From Myxococcales bacterium (GTDB lineage: Bacteria; Myxococcota_A; Polyangia; Haliangiales; Haliangiaceae), in NCBI GenBank assembly GCA_028287135.1, contig JAQBQE010000036.1, forward strand, positions 1 through 64,000: a stretch of 64,000 bases of DNA, in the 5' to 3' direction. Numbering within the stretch: the stretch's first letter is position 1; each line of letters begins with the position of its first letter. The position numbers and the translations under genes were made by a program. Below are positions 36,796 to 44,758 of the stretch, one piece after another. The notes below the pieces were generated by a model, which saw only the letters and a list, made by a program, of their open reading frames with translations, ran no database searches and was not told the DNA's origin.

Positions 36796-38649
36796 ATGGC
36801 AGTGCACGTAGTGTCGGACCCGCCGCTTGTGACTGCCGCGGGCGCAGGCGACGCTGGGGCCATGGACGACGACGACACGTCTCGGGCATCGGTGCGGTGG
36901 ATGACGCCGCCCGAACGCGTGAGCACGGTGGGGATCGAGGAGATCGTGGTGCCGGGGCAGCGCTACCAGCTGGGCGACATGCTCGGGCGCGGCGGGATGG
37001 GCGAAGTGTTCGACGCCGAGGACAAGCAGATCGGTCGCGGCGTGGCGATCAAGCGGCTGCGGTCCGAGGCGCCGAGCGAGAAGCAGATCGCGCGGTTCAT
37101 GCGCGAGGCCCGGATCCAGGGGCGGCTCGAGCACCCGGCGATCGTGCCGGTCCACGAGCTCGGTCGCGATGCCGATGGCCGGCCGTACTTCGCGATGAAG
37201 AAGCTGGCGGGCACCACGCTGGCGGACATCCTCAAGCTCGGCGACGGTCGCGATGCGAAGTATCCCCGCCAGCGCCTGCTCCGTGCGCTCGCGGACGTCT
37301 GCCTGGCCGTCGAGCTCGCGCACACCCGCGGGTTCGTTCATCGCGATCTCAAGCCCGACAACATCATGCTCGGCGACTTCGGCGAGACCTACGTGCTCGA
37401 CTGGGGTGTCGCCAAGGTCAACGGCGAGGATGACACCACCGATGCGTCGAGCGTCGACGAGGGCGCATCGACGCTGGTGACCGCGGCGGGCGCACTGGTC
37501 GGCACGCCGGGCTACATGGCACCCGAGCAGGTCCACGGTGTGCGCGACATCGACGGGCGCGCCGACGTCTACGCGCTCGGCAGCGTGCTGTTCGAGATCC
37601 TGGCCGGCGAGCGGCTGCACGCGACCGGCAAGTCCGCGGCCATGTCGACCACGGTCGCCGGCATCCCGAGCCGACCGTCGCTGCGCCGCCCCGACGCCGA
37701 GATCCCACCGGAGCTCGACGAGCTGACGGCCGCCGCGCTCCACGTCGATCGCGAGGCACGGATCGCGACCGCACGTGCGCTCGGCGAGCGGATCCAGAAG
37801 TACCTCGACGGCGATCGCGATCTCGCGCTCCGTCGATCGCTCGCCAAGGAGCACCTCGACCACGCGACCGTCGCGTTCGCGGGCGGCGATCGGAGCAGGG
37901 CGATGCGCGAGGCGGGCAGGGCGCTCGCCCTCGATCCCACGCTGCATGCCGCCGGCGAGCTGATCACGCGGATGATGCTCGAGCCTCCGAAGATCCTGCC
38001 GCCCGAGGTCAAGAAGGCGTTCGATCACGAGAGTGCGGACGTCGTGCGACGGACCACCACCGTGGGTGCGATCGCGAGCGCGACGTACCTGGGGTTCGTG
38101 CCGTTGCTCGCGATCGTCGGCAACGCGACTGCGCTCCAGCTCGCGATCATCACGTTCGCCGCCGGCGCCTCGGTCGTGATGCTGCTGTGGATGCGCCGGC
38201 CCGGCACCAAGTTCATCACGCCCGCCCTGATCGCTGCGCAGCTCCTGCTGCTCGTCCTGATCACGCGGCTGTTCTCGCCGTTCTTCCTCGGCCCCGGCCT
38301 CGCGGCCGTCACCGCGATCGGCTTCATGACCGGACCGCAATATGCGAAGCGGCAGGCGAGCTGGGTGTTTGTGGTCACCGCGCTTTCCGTGATCGGTCCC
38401 TGGCTCCTCGAGCAGGCCGGCCTCGTCGCCTCGACGATCACCGTGTTCTCCGGTGGCCTGACCGTCCACAGCTCGCTGGTCCAGTCCGAGAGCTCGTTCT
38501 ACATCGTGATGATCGCGTACACGCTGACCCTGATCTTCTCGGGCGTCCTGCTGACCCGGGGCCTGCGACTCGCCGAGCGCCACGCGCGCCAGCACATGCA
38601 CCTGCAGGCCTGGCAGCTCAGCCAGCTCGTCGCGCGCCAGGCGGACTAG
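36796..38649 (+). CDS. Hanks-type Ser/Thr kinase with multi-pass C-terminal membrane domain
   Basis: The product is 617 residues from ATG 36796; an ATG at 36862 is an alternative start. Kinase features: GRGGMG loop at 64-69, Lys86 (VAIKRL), HRDLKPDN at 182-189, DWG at 202-204 instead of DFG, and GTPGYMAPEQ. DWG is frequent in this branch of myxobacterial kinases and keeps the metal-binding Asp. After a short TPR-like helical segment, residues ~420-580 contain about six hydrophobic helices, so the kinase domain should lie in the cytoplasm and be tethered by its C-terminus. The ligand sensed by the membrane domain is unknown. The stop codon abuts a structured repeat block. Confidence 0.88.
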   Translation: MAVHVVSDPPLVTAAGAGDAGAMDDDDTSRASVRWMTPPERVSTVGIEEIVVPGQRYQLGDMLGRGGMGEVFDAEDKQIGRGVAIKRLRSEAPSEKQIARFMREARIQGRLEHPAIVPVHELGRDADGRPYFAMKKLAGTTLADILKLGDGRDAKYPRQRLLRALADVCLAVELAHTRGFVHRDLKPDNIMLGDFGETYVLDWGVAKVNGEDDTTDASSVDEGASTLVTAAGALVGTPGYMAPEQVHGVRDIDGRADVYALGSVLFEILAGERLHATGKSAAMSTTVAGIPSRPSLRRPDAEIPPELDELTAAALHVDREARIATARALGERIQKYLDGDRDLALRRSLAKEHLDHATVAFAGGDRSRAMREAGRALALDPTLHAAGELITRMMLEPPKILPPEVKKAFDHESADVVRRTTTVGAIASATYLGFVPLLAIVGNATALQLAIITFAAGASVVMLLWMRRPGTKFITPALIAAQLLLLVLITRLFSPFFLGPGLAAVTAIGFMTGPQYAKRQASWVFVVTALSVIGPWLLEQAGLVASTITVFSGGLTVHSSLVQSESSFYIVMIAYTLTLIFSGVLLTRGLRLAERHARQHMHLQAWQLSQLVARQAD

Positions 38650-38650
38650 G

Positions 38651-39080
38651 AGCGAGGGACGCTTTCCACGTTCTCAACTCTCGATCCGCAAGACGGCGAG
38701 ATCACGGACGAGGCCGGGGACGGTCTCCACTTTTTCCGCGGTTCGCTGTGGCGACGCTCGACGTTGGAGTCGCTCCCACATGCGGCCTGTAGTTCGGGGA
38801 GCGAGGGACGCTTTCCACGTTCTCAACTCTCGATCCGCAAGACGGCGAGATCACGGACGAGGCCGGGGACGGTCTCCACTTTCTCCGCGGTTCGCTGTGG
38901 CGACGCTCGACGTTGGAGTCGCTCCCTCGTGCGGCATGTAGTTCGGGGCGTCCGCGCAACCTGGGCCTCCCTGGTTCCGCGAGACCCTCGTTGCTCTCGA
39001 GACAGTGGAGACCGTCCCTTTCTCACTCAATCGTTGCGCGGGGTTGGCGCGCGAGAGTTGAGAGAGTGGAAAGCGTCCCT
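38651..39080. repeat. Structured repeat block: two 149-bp direct repeats plus an inverted partial unit
   Basis: A unit at 38651-38799 is repeated almost exactly at 38800-38948 (period 149 bp). Each unit holds two copies of a 14-bp motif, GGGACGSTYTCCAC, 61 bp apart (38656, 38717, 38805, 38866). A third, partly diverged module in reverse orientation carries two inverted motif copies 60 bp apart (39006 and 39066). The block therefore starts and ends with the same ~28-bp sequence in opposite orientation (the right end at about 39050-39080). It fills the gap between the kinase stop and the stop codon of the MobA-like gene, touching both. It is not CRISPR-like and no open frame in it looks coding. 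Confidence 0.85.
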
Positions 39081-39639
39081 AGGCGGCTTCGCGGTTGCTC
39101 GGGGCGTCGACGGTGGTGACGAGCGCCGAGGTGCTGACGACGGTGTTCGGGGTGGCTTCGCCGGTGAGGGCGGCGAGGCGCGCGAAGTGGGCGCGATGGA
39201 AGATCGCGGGGAGGCCGGGGGAGCTGGCGTGGTAGCTCGCGAGACCGCCGGCCGAGACGCTGAGGGTGCGGGACGCTGCGATCTCGTGGGAGTCGGCGAA
39301 CGCGGCGAGGAGGTTCTCGACGTGCGCGGTGGTGAGCAGCGGATCGCCGGTGAGCAGCGGCTCGTCGCAGCTGGTGAGCAGGAGGCCGTCGCAGCCGGTG
39401 CGCAGGGCCCAGGCGACGGCGCAGCGGATGGCGGAAGAGGGGCCGTCGGCCCAGAGGACGTTGGTGACGATCGCAACCGGCAGGCCGGTCATCGCGGGTG
39501 CGATCGAGCCGGCATTGGCGCCGAGCACGACCGCGACGCGTTCGCACGAGGCCGCGCAGATCTGCGTGGCGAGGGCGCGGAGCTGTGGCGGCGTCGATGT
39601 TCCGGTGGCGAGGAGCGCGGCAACGACGCGCGGCCTCAC
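39079..39639 (-). CDS. MobA-like nucleotidyltransferase lacking the signature loop
   Basis: The product is 186 residues from a GTG at 39639 that overlaps the xdhC stop (GTGA). The middle and end fit MobA-like NTP transferases of molybdopterin cytosine dinucleotide synthesis (VVLGANAGS, TNVLWADGPSSAIRCAV, GLLLTSCDEPLLT, GLPAIF). The N-terminus, however, reads VVAALLATGTSTPPQLRALA where the family normally has LAAGxSxRxGxxK and about 20 more residues. The phosphate-binding loop is thus missing, and catalysis is doubtful. Its coupling to XdhC suggests a role in maturing a molybdenum hydroxylase of the xanthine dehydrogenase type; no such enzyme is in the window. Its stop codon touches the repeat block. 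Confidence 0.75.
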   Translation of the reverse strand: MRPRVVAALLATGTSTPPQLRALATQICAASCERVAVVLGANAGSIAPAMTGLPVAIVTNVLWADGPSSAIRCAVAWALRTGCDGLLLTSCDEPLLTGDPLLTTAHVENLLAAFADSHEIAASRTLSVSAGGLASYHASSPGLPAIFHRAHFARLAALTGEATPNTVVSTSALVTTVDAPSNREAA

Positions 39640-40778
39640 AGGGCAGCCACCGCCGCGAAGATCGCCGAGGGGCGGCTCGCCACCGGACGCTCGTGATGCG
39701 GCGTGATCTGCTCGCGCATCCGCGGGGTGGCGATCGCGGCCTGTCCCTGCGCGATCATCGCGAGTGCGAGCTCCTGCGGGGTCTCGCCCTGATCGACCGC
39801 GTGGATCCGGGCGTCGTCGTCGAGATGCAGGTCCGTCAGCATCTTGAGCGCGCGGGTCTTGGGCCCGAGCACCGCGATGTGGCGGACGCTGGTGCCGAGC
39901 AGCATGCCGAGATGGCCACGCTCGAGCGCGATGTCGTGACCGATGACGACCGCGAGCGCGCGATCCGCCTCGTTGATCCGCGCGGCGATCTCGGCCGGCG
40001 AGCCGACGAGGATCTCGTCCGCGGTGGCGAACCGGTCGCGCAGCGAGAACCGGGGCTCGGTCGCGCAGATCACGACCTCCCAGCCGACCTGGTGCGCGAG
40101 CTGCGCGACCGGGACCGCATCGTGGCCGGCGCCGAACACGAACAGCCGCGGCGGCGGAGCGATCGACTCGATCAGCACGTCGATCGATCCCTGCGGCGTG
40201 GCATAGGTCCGGTTCGCCGAGACGCCGGTCTCGAGCACGATCCGGAGGTCGGCTTCCATCGAGCCCTGCACCGTCGGATCGATCGCCCCGGACTCGATTT
40301 CCAGCTCGCCGCCTGCGATCAGGCCGAGCCGCGCACCGACGCGAACGCCTGCATGCTCGGAGCGGAACACCGTGATCACGGCGCCGCGCTTCTGCGTCTT
40401 GTAGCAACGCGCCGCGAGCTCGAGCGCATCGATCCGGCCGGCCATCCCGGCACGCTCGAGCAGCACCTCGACGGCGCCGTCGCAGCCAAGACCGAACGCC
40501 GAGCGCAGGTCCTCGTCGACCGTGGACGTCGGATCCGCGGCGTCGTAGCGCACGATCACCGGCGCTTCCTTGGTCCGCGTCCAGCCGGTGTTCGAGATGT
40601 CACCCTCGAGCACACCGCCGGTCACCGTGCCGGCGACCCAGCGAAACCGGGTCAGCAACATGCGCGCGCCCGGGCGCCGGTACGCGCCGCCCTGGGTCGA
40701 GACGACGGTGGCAACCAGGTACGGCTCGCCATGACGACGCAACCGCGCAGCCGCCTCGATGATCGATCGCTCGGTCAT
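39636..40778 (-). CDS. xdhC: XdhC-family molybdenum hydroxylase maturation protein
   Basis: The product is 380 residues from ATG 40778 with an AGGAG Shine-Dalgarno 7 bp upstream. The N-terminal XdhC/CoxI domain shows VATVVSTQGGAYRRPGARML, GTVTGGVLEGDI and FGLGCDGAVEVLLE. The C-terminal Rossmann-like domain has RLFVFGAGHDAVPVAQLA, ALAVVIGHDIALERGHLGML and VLGPKTRA. XdhC proteins bind molybdenum cofactor, help its sulfuration and insert it into xanthine dehydrogenase-type enzymes. The gene overlaps both neighbours (ATGA upstream, GTGA downstream), making a tight three-gene operon. Confidence 0.9.
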   Translation of the reverse strand: MTERSIIEAAARLRRHGEPYLVATVVSTQGGAYRRPGARMLLTRFRWVAGTVTGGVLEGDISNTGWTRTKEAPVIVRYDAADPTSTVDEDLRSAFGLGCDGAVEVLLERAGMAGRIDALELAARCYKTQKRGAVITVFRSEHAGVRVGARLGLIAGGELEIESGAIDPTVQGSMEADLRIVLETGVSANRTYATPQGSIDVLIESIAPPPRLFVFGAGHDAVPVAQLAHQVGWEVVICATEPRFSLRDRFATADEILVGSPAEIAARINEADRALAVVIGHDIALERGHLGMLLGTSVRHIAVLGPKTRALKMLTDLHLDDDARIHAVDQGETPQELALAMIAQGQAAIATPRMREQITPHHERPVASRPSAIFAAVAAL

Positions 40779-41254
40779 ACACGACTCCTGTAGGACGTGA
40801 CGGAAGAGGTCTCGGGACGCCACGACACCGACGGCGTCGCAGCGATGTTGGAATTTGCGCTCGCCGCAGACGCGACCACCAGCCGCCGCCGGATCAGCAG
40901 CTCGGCCGCGGCATCGAGTGCCTCGGCCAGGTTCTGCGCGGTGTGACCGACGCGAACCGCCGCGCCGCCGCAGATCACGAACACGGCATCGCCGCCGCTG
41001 CGCGCCGCGTACAGCGTGGCGGCGGTGGCGATGTCGCCCGCGAGCCGGTCGGTGTACGCGCCGAAGTCTTCATCATCCGCACGAAACGACCACACACCAC
41101 GCTCGCCGAGGACGATCAGCTCGGTGCCGAGGCTGCGAACGCGCTCGCGAATCGCCTGCATACACTTCGCGTCGAGCGAATCGACCGACCAGCTACGTGC
41201 AAAGCAGAGGACGCGAGCGTCGTCTGCCGAGAACAGAACAGGGGAGGTCATCAT
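40775..41254 (-). CDS. Thioredoxin-fold-like protein coupled to xdhC
   Basis: The product is 159 residues; its stop overlaps the xdhC start. The order of elements (RVLCFARSWSVDSLDAKC, then GTELIVLGERGVWSF, then DAVFVICGGAAVRV and a C-terminal helix) is like a peroxiredoxin/thioredoxin fold. The CxxC site is absent; the only cysteines are in VLCFARS, DAKC and VICGG. The family call is tentative. The last ~25 residues look disordered. As first gene of the xdhC operon it may help molybdenum-enzyme maturation or redox protection. Confidence 0.55.
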   Translation of the reverse strand: MMTSPVLFSADDARVLCFARSWSVDSLDAKCMQAIRERVRSLGTELIVLGERGVWSFRADDEDFGAYTDRLAGDIATAATLYAARSGGDAVFVICGGAAVRVGHTAQNLAEALDAAAELLIRRRLVVASAASANSNIAATPSVSWRPETSSVTSYRSRV

Positions 41255-41283
41255 GGGCGTTCCGCGGGGATGACGAGCTGGGG

Positions 41284-42357
41284 TTAGAGCTTGATGACGC
41301 GGATGTAGTTGTAGGGGACGTCCTCGCCGCCGCCGCCGTCGGCGACGAACACCTTCGAGCCGTCGGGCGACACGCAGAGGCCTTCCATCGCGTAGAACTC
41401 CGACGCCAGCCGGTTGTCGTCGTCGATGTGACCGGCGGTGCCATTGCCCGCGATGGTGTCGACCGTGGTGCCCTGGATGCGGCGGACGCGGAAGTTCTTG
41501 GTGTCGGTGACGAACATGTCGCCATTCGCGGCGATCGCGAGACCCTGCGGGTTGTTGAACATCGCCGCGCCGGCCGCGCCGTCCGCGAAGCCCGCGGTGC
41601 CGCTACCGACGAACGTGCTGACCGTGCCGTCCATGCCGACGACGCGGAGGCGGTGGTTCTCCCAGTCGGTGACGATCAGGCTGCCGTCCGCGCGCTGGAC
41701 CATCGAGTACGGCTGCGCGAACTGCGCCGACGTGCCCTGCGCATCGACCATGCCCTTGGCGCCCGCGCTGCCCGCGAGCGTCGAGATCGAGCCGTTGCCG
41801 GGCTCGACGATCTTGATGACGTGGCTCTGGTAGTCGGCGAACGCGATGCGTCCATCCGCGAGCGCCGCGAGGCCGCGTGCGCGACCGATGTTCTCGGCAA
41901 CCACGGTGGCGGTCTTGGCCGACACATTGACCTTCCAGATCGTGCCGCTGATCGGCAGGTGCTGGCCCATCGTGTCGTTGTCGGTGCCGACGTAGAGGTT
42001 GCCGTCCTTGCCGAACACCATGCCGAACGGGCGGCGGAACTTCTCCTGCGAGATGAGGGTGCTGGTGGAGCCGTCGTCGGCGTCGACCACGCGGATCTTG
42101 CCGTTGTCGAAGTCGGCGACGTAGACGTTGCCGTCCTTGAACGCGCAGTTCACCGGGTTCGCGAACCGAGCAGTGCCGCGCTTTCCATCGACATACCCAG
42201 GCTCGTCGCTACCGGACAGCGTGCTGACGCCATCGGTGAACGGAGGGGCGTCGTCGCCGCCGCCGCCGTCAGAGCCACCGGGGTCCGACGTGCCACAGCC
42301 GACAAGGCCCACAAGGCCCGAGAGAAGGAACAGAGCTGCGAGGTTGATACGCGACAT
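41284..42357 (-). CDS. NHL-repeat lipoprotein
   Basis: The product is 357 residues from ATG 42357. The leader MSRINLAALFLLSGLVGLVGC ends in a lipobox, followed by a Gly/Asp linker. The rest is a six-bladed NHL-type propeller with repeated patterns such as NPVNCAFKDGNVYVADFDNG, QPYSMVQRADGSLIVTDWEN and NPQGLAIAANGDMFVTDTKN. Intervening strings like STLAGSAGAKG and TIAGNGTAG mark blade edges. NHL propellers act as binding platforms; the partner here is unknown. It lies 30 bp downstream of the redoxin-like gene's start region, on the same strand, and probably has its own promoter. Confidence 0.85.
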   Translation of the reverse strand: MSRINLAALFLLSGLVGLVGCGTSDPGGSDGGGGDDAPPFTDGVSTLSGSDEPGYVDGKRGTARFANPVNCAFKDGNVYVADFDNGKIRVVDADDGSTSTLISQEKFRRPFGMVFGKDGNLYVGTDNDTMGQHLPISGTIWKVNVSAKTATVVAENIGRARGLAALADGRIAFADYQSHVIKIVEPGNGSISTLAGSAGAKGMVDAQGTSAQFAQPYSMVQRADGSLIVTDWENHRLRVVGMDGTVSTFVGSGTAGFADGAAGAAMFNNPQGLAIAANGDMFVTDTKNFRVRRIQGTTVDTIAGNGTAGHIDDDNRLASEFYAMEGLCVSPDGSKVFVADGGGGEDVPYNYIRVIKL

Positions 42358-42501
42358 AGTGGTTTCTCTTGTTGGTTGGAGAGCTACGGGCCCAGCTAGT
42401 AGCAAGAACGTTGCCTGCAGTACCGAACGCGGAAGTTGCGAAAATCCCTCGAGGTTCCGTGCGCGGGCGCCCACTGCGGGCAAACCGTGCTGCGCATCCG
42501 C

Positions 42502-42891
42502 TCACCGCTGAGCGGCAGCCGCGCGCTTGCGAGGCTCGATCACGTTGAGCGAGGCCAGGTGGTCGTGAATCTGGGGCGAGGTCAGCCGGGTGAGATCGCG
42601 CAGCACCTCGTCGACCCGGATCCCGTGGCGGGTCAGCCGGGTCTCATAGGTGTGGAGGTGCGCGAGCATGGTCGGGCTCGCGACCAGGATCACGTGGTCA
42701 AAGCCCTGCGAGGTCGCGATCGTCTCGAGCTCGCTGACCACCTCGTTCGCGAACTGGGCGTCCTTGGTTCCGCGACCTGCATCACTGAGCCGCTTCTCCT
42801 CGACGAGAGTCGGCAGATCCTCATCGACGCGCTGGTAGGCATAGAGCCGGGCGCTGGTTCCGTCGACGATGGCAATGCACGCGCGATTCAT
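42502..42891 (-). CDS. Host-attachment-protein family (baeRF-like) protein
   Basis: The product is 129 residues from ATG 42891. The start ACIAIVDGTSARLYAY, the middle FANEVVSELETIATSQGFDH then VILVASPTMLAHL, and the end LTRLTSPQIHDHL match the host attachment protein family, small cytosolic proteins related to the eRF1 domain-1-like baeRF group. The family name comes from early work in Agrobacterium; the present function is unknown, and a ribosome-related role has been proposed for the group. A 7-bp hairpin (42498-42515) overlaps the stop codon. Confidence 0.7.
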   Translation of the reverse strand: MNRACIAIVDGTSARLYAYQRVDEDLPTLVEEKRLSDAGRGTKDAQFANEVVSELETIATSQGFDHVILVASPTMLAHLHTYETRLTRHGIRVDEVLRDLTRLTSPQIHDHLASLNVIEPRKRAAAAQR

Positions 42892-42977
42892 GGGGCTCCG
42901 AGGGGTCGGGGCCGGACACTGCAACCCGTGAGCCCCGTTTTGCGCGGGATCTGAACCGAGTTACCTGCACGACGAGC

Positions 42978-43010
42978 AAACCCGCCCGCGCGCTGTCGCA
43001 CGGCGGGCGC
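42978..43010 (-). terminator. Possible terminator downstream of the HExxH gene
   Basis: Read on the minus strand, a GC-rich inverted repeat (GCGCCCGCC with GGGCGGGT) ends in TTTGC just after the stop codon at 43017. The stem is strong and the T run is only three bases. Confidence 0.4.
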
Positions 43011-43016
43011 CGGTGG

Positions 43017-43652
43017 TCAGAACGAGGCGTCGATCACGGGCAGCACGAGCGGCGCCGGATCGGTGCGCGACTGCACGAACGTCTCGCGATAGCCCTCGGC
43101 GACGACGCGCGCGAGCCCGACGATCATCCCCGCATAGACGAGCCGCGCCGGGATCTGCCGCCACCCGGTCATGCACCAGCCCTTGAAGATCTTCACGACG
43201 TCGTTCGCCGGGTGAAACAGCACCACGTCCTTGGCGAAGTCGACCCACAGGCCGGTCGCGAACACGGTCAGCCCGAGCCGCGCGTACGGATTGCTCGGCC
43301 ACGCATCCGTGAACACCAGCGCGGCAAACCCACCGAGCAGCAGCGCATCCGTGATCTTGGGCGCCAGGTAGAAGAACTGCTTGTCACTCCGCGTCTTCAG
43401 GCCGCGGACGTACGTCCAGCCGAACCGGAACTTGTTCGCGCGCGGATCCCGACCGGGCGGAAAGATCCGCACGCTCATCACCTCCGCGCCGACCAGCTTG
43501 GCCGCGAGTGCGTGACTGCCCTCGTGGAGCCCGACGCCGATGATGTACGTCGGCGGCGCGAGCGCGAGCCCGACGTAGAACAGATCGCGATGGTCGGGCT
43601 CGGCGTGCGCGGGACCCGCGAGCAGCACGAGCACGATGAGCCAGGCCCGCAC
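43017..43652 (-). CDS. Membrane protein with HExxH metalloprotease motif
   Basis: The product is 211 residues with a cleavable-looking signal sequence (MRAWLIVLVLLAGPAHA). Residues 43-47 are HEGSH inside a hydrophobic helix (YIIGVGLHEGSHALAAKLVG), as in membrane-embedded M50-like or M48-like zinc proteases. Further hydrophobic segments lie near 103-116 and 165-185. A third metal ligand cannot be identified with confidence. It is divergent from the coiled-coil-type gene at 43691, with only 38 bp between the starts. Confidence 0.65.
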   Translation of the reverse strand: MRAWLIVLVLLAGPAHAEPDHRDLFYVGLALAPPTYIIGVGLHEGSHALAAKLVGAEVMSVRIFPPGRDPRANKFRFGWTYVRGLKTRSDKQFFYLAPKITDALLLGGFAALVFTDAWPSNPYARLGLTVFATGLWVDFAKDVVLFHPANDVVKIFKGWCMTGWRQIPARLVYAGMIVGLARVVAEGYRETFVQSRTDPAPLVLPVIDASF

Positions 43653-43690
43653 CGCGTTGATTCTACCTGTACTGATATGGTCGCGCGGCG

Positions 43691-44113
43691 ATGCCCCGTG
43701 GAAAGAACAAGAAGCCGCGCTCCGAGCGCAAGAAGCAGCAACCCGTGCTCACGGACGAGCAGCAGTACCAGATGGAGCTGCTCGAGAACCTGTGCTGTCC
43801 GACCGCGACCGCCGAGCGCGTGGTCGAGGTGGCAGGCCTGCAGGTGGAGGCGTTCACGCTGCTCAACTCCGCGAGCTACGTGTGGCGCGACCAGCCCAAG
43901 CACGCCGAGATCCAGGAGGTGATCGTCGAGATGCGGCGCCTGATCGAGGTCAACCTGTCGGCGATCGTCGAGCTCGGCAAGAAGGCCGGCGACCTCATGC
44001 AGGCGGAGACCGAGCACGAGGACCTCGAGCCCAAGGACGTGGTCGCCCGGCTCGAGCCGATGTTCAAGGAGATGGAGGCCGAGCTAGCCGCTGACGGGGA
44101 TAGCAACCCATAG
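43691..44113 (+). CDS. Charged helical protein, unknown
   Basis: The product is 140 residues with a basic N-terminus (MPRGKNKKPRSERKKQQ) and an almost wholly helical, Glu/Lys/Leu-rich body (for example HAEIQEVIVEMRRLIEVNLS). One Cys pair occurs (ENLCCPT). No family is recognised. Its 3' end overlaps the GNAT gene on the other strand by 30 bp. Confidence 0.6.
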   Translation: MPRGKNKKPRSERKKQQPVLTDEQQYQMELLENLCCPTATAERVVEVAGLQVEAFTLLNSASYVWRDQPKHAEIQEVIVEMRRLIEVNLSAIVELGKKAGDLMQAETEHEDLEPKDVVARLEPMFKEMEAELAADGDSNP

Positions 44114-44758
44114 CTCGTCGACCGCGTGAAACCCGAGCCGGGCGGCGAGCCGGAGCGAGGCGATGTTGTCCTCGGTCGCGCCCCACACCGGCTCGCGACC
44201 GGGGGAGCGTTCCGAGTGAATCAGCTGCGCCGCGACGATCGTCGCGAGCCCGAGCTGGCGGGCGCCTGGTGCGGTGTCGACGCCGATGTCAAACCAGCGC
44301 TCGCTGCGCGACGCCGCGTACGCGAACGAGACGGGTAGGCCGTCGACCCACGCGGTCCACACCGTGGTGTGGGTCAGCGCGTACGTGATCTCGGCGCGGA
44401 GATCCTCGGGCAGGTGCGTGAGGTCGGTGCCGGCGGGCAGCGGCTCGGCGCCCTCGTAGTCGGGGAGCTCGGCCGGATCGGTCAGCGTGTGGAGGATCGC
44501 GCGCACGCAGATCCGGGGCAGGGCAGCGACCAGATCGTCGCGCTCGCTTGCGAGCAGCAGCGTGTGATCGGGGAGCTCGGCGGCGAGCGCGATCACGTCG
44601 GCGACCGGGGCCTCCCCCCAGACCACGATCACCGGATCGGGACCGGTGCTGTCGCCGATGCAGCCGCCGGCACCGAGCGTGCGGCGCCAGGCGTGTGGAT
44701 CGGTCGACAGGCCATGGGCCTCGACCCAGCGCGGGAGGTCGGGGAGCCCGTCGATCAC
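44084..44758 (-). CDS. GNAT-family acetyltransferase
   Basis: The product is 224 residues from a GTG at 44758 overlapping the kinase stop (GTGA). The C-terminal half fits a GNAT fold: VDGLPVSFAYAASR, FDIGVDTAPGARQLGLATIV (the Q/R-x-x-G-x-A acetyl-CoA loop reads ARQLGLATIV), and EDNIASLRLAARLGFHAVDE. The N-terminal half is a variable domain, as in FR47-type or mycothiol-synthase-like proteins. The substrate is unknown. It is translationally coupled to the upstream Ser/Thr kinase, so it may act in the same pathway. Confidence 0.75.
   Translation of the reverse strand: MIDGLPDLPRWVEAHGLSTDPHAWRRTLGAGGCIGDSTGPDPVIVVWGEAPVADVIALAAELPDHTLLLASERDDLVAALPRICVRAILHTLTDPAELPDYEGAEPLPAGTDLTHLPEDLRAEITYALTHTTVWTAWVDGLPVSFAYAASRSERWFDIGVDTAPGARQLGLATIVAAQLIHSERSPGREPVWGATEDNIASLRLAARLGFHAVDELWVAIPVSG

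Noticed and set aside
38651-39080. CRISPR array
   Set aside because: Only two 149-bp direct units and one inverted module, with related rather than unique sequence between motifs, and no cas genes nearby.
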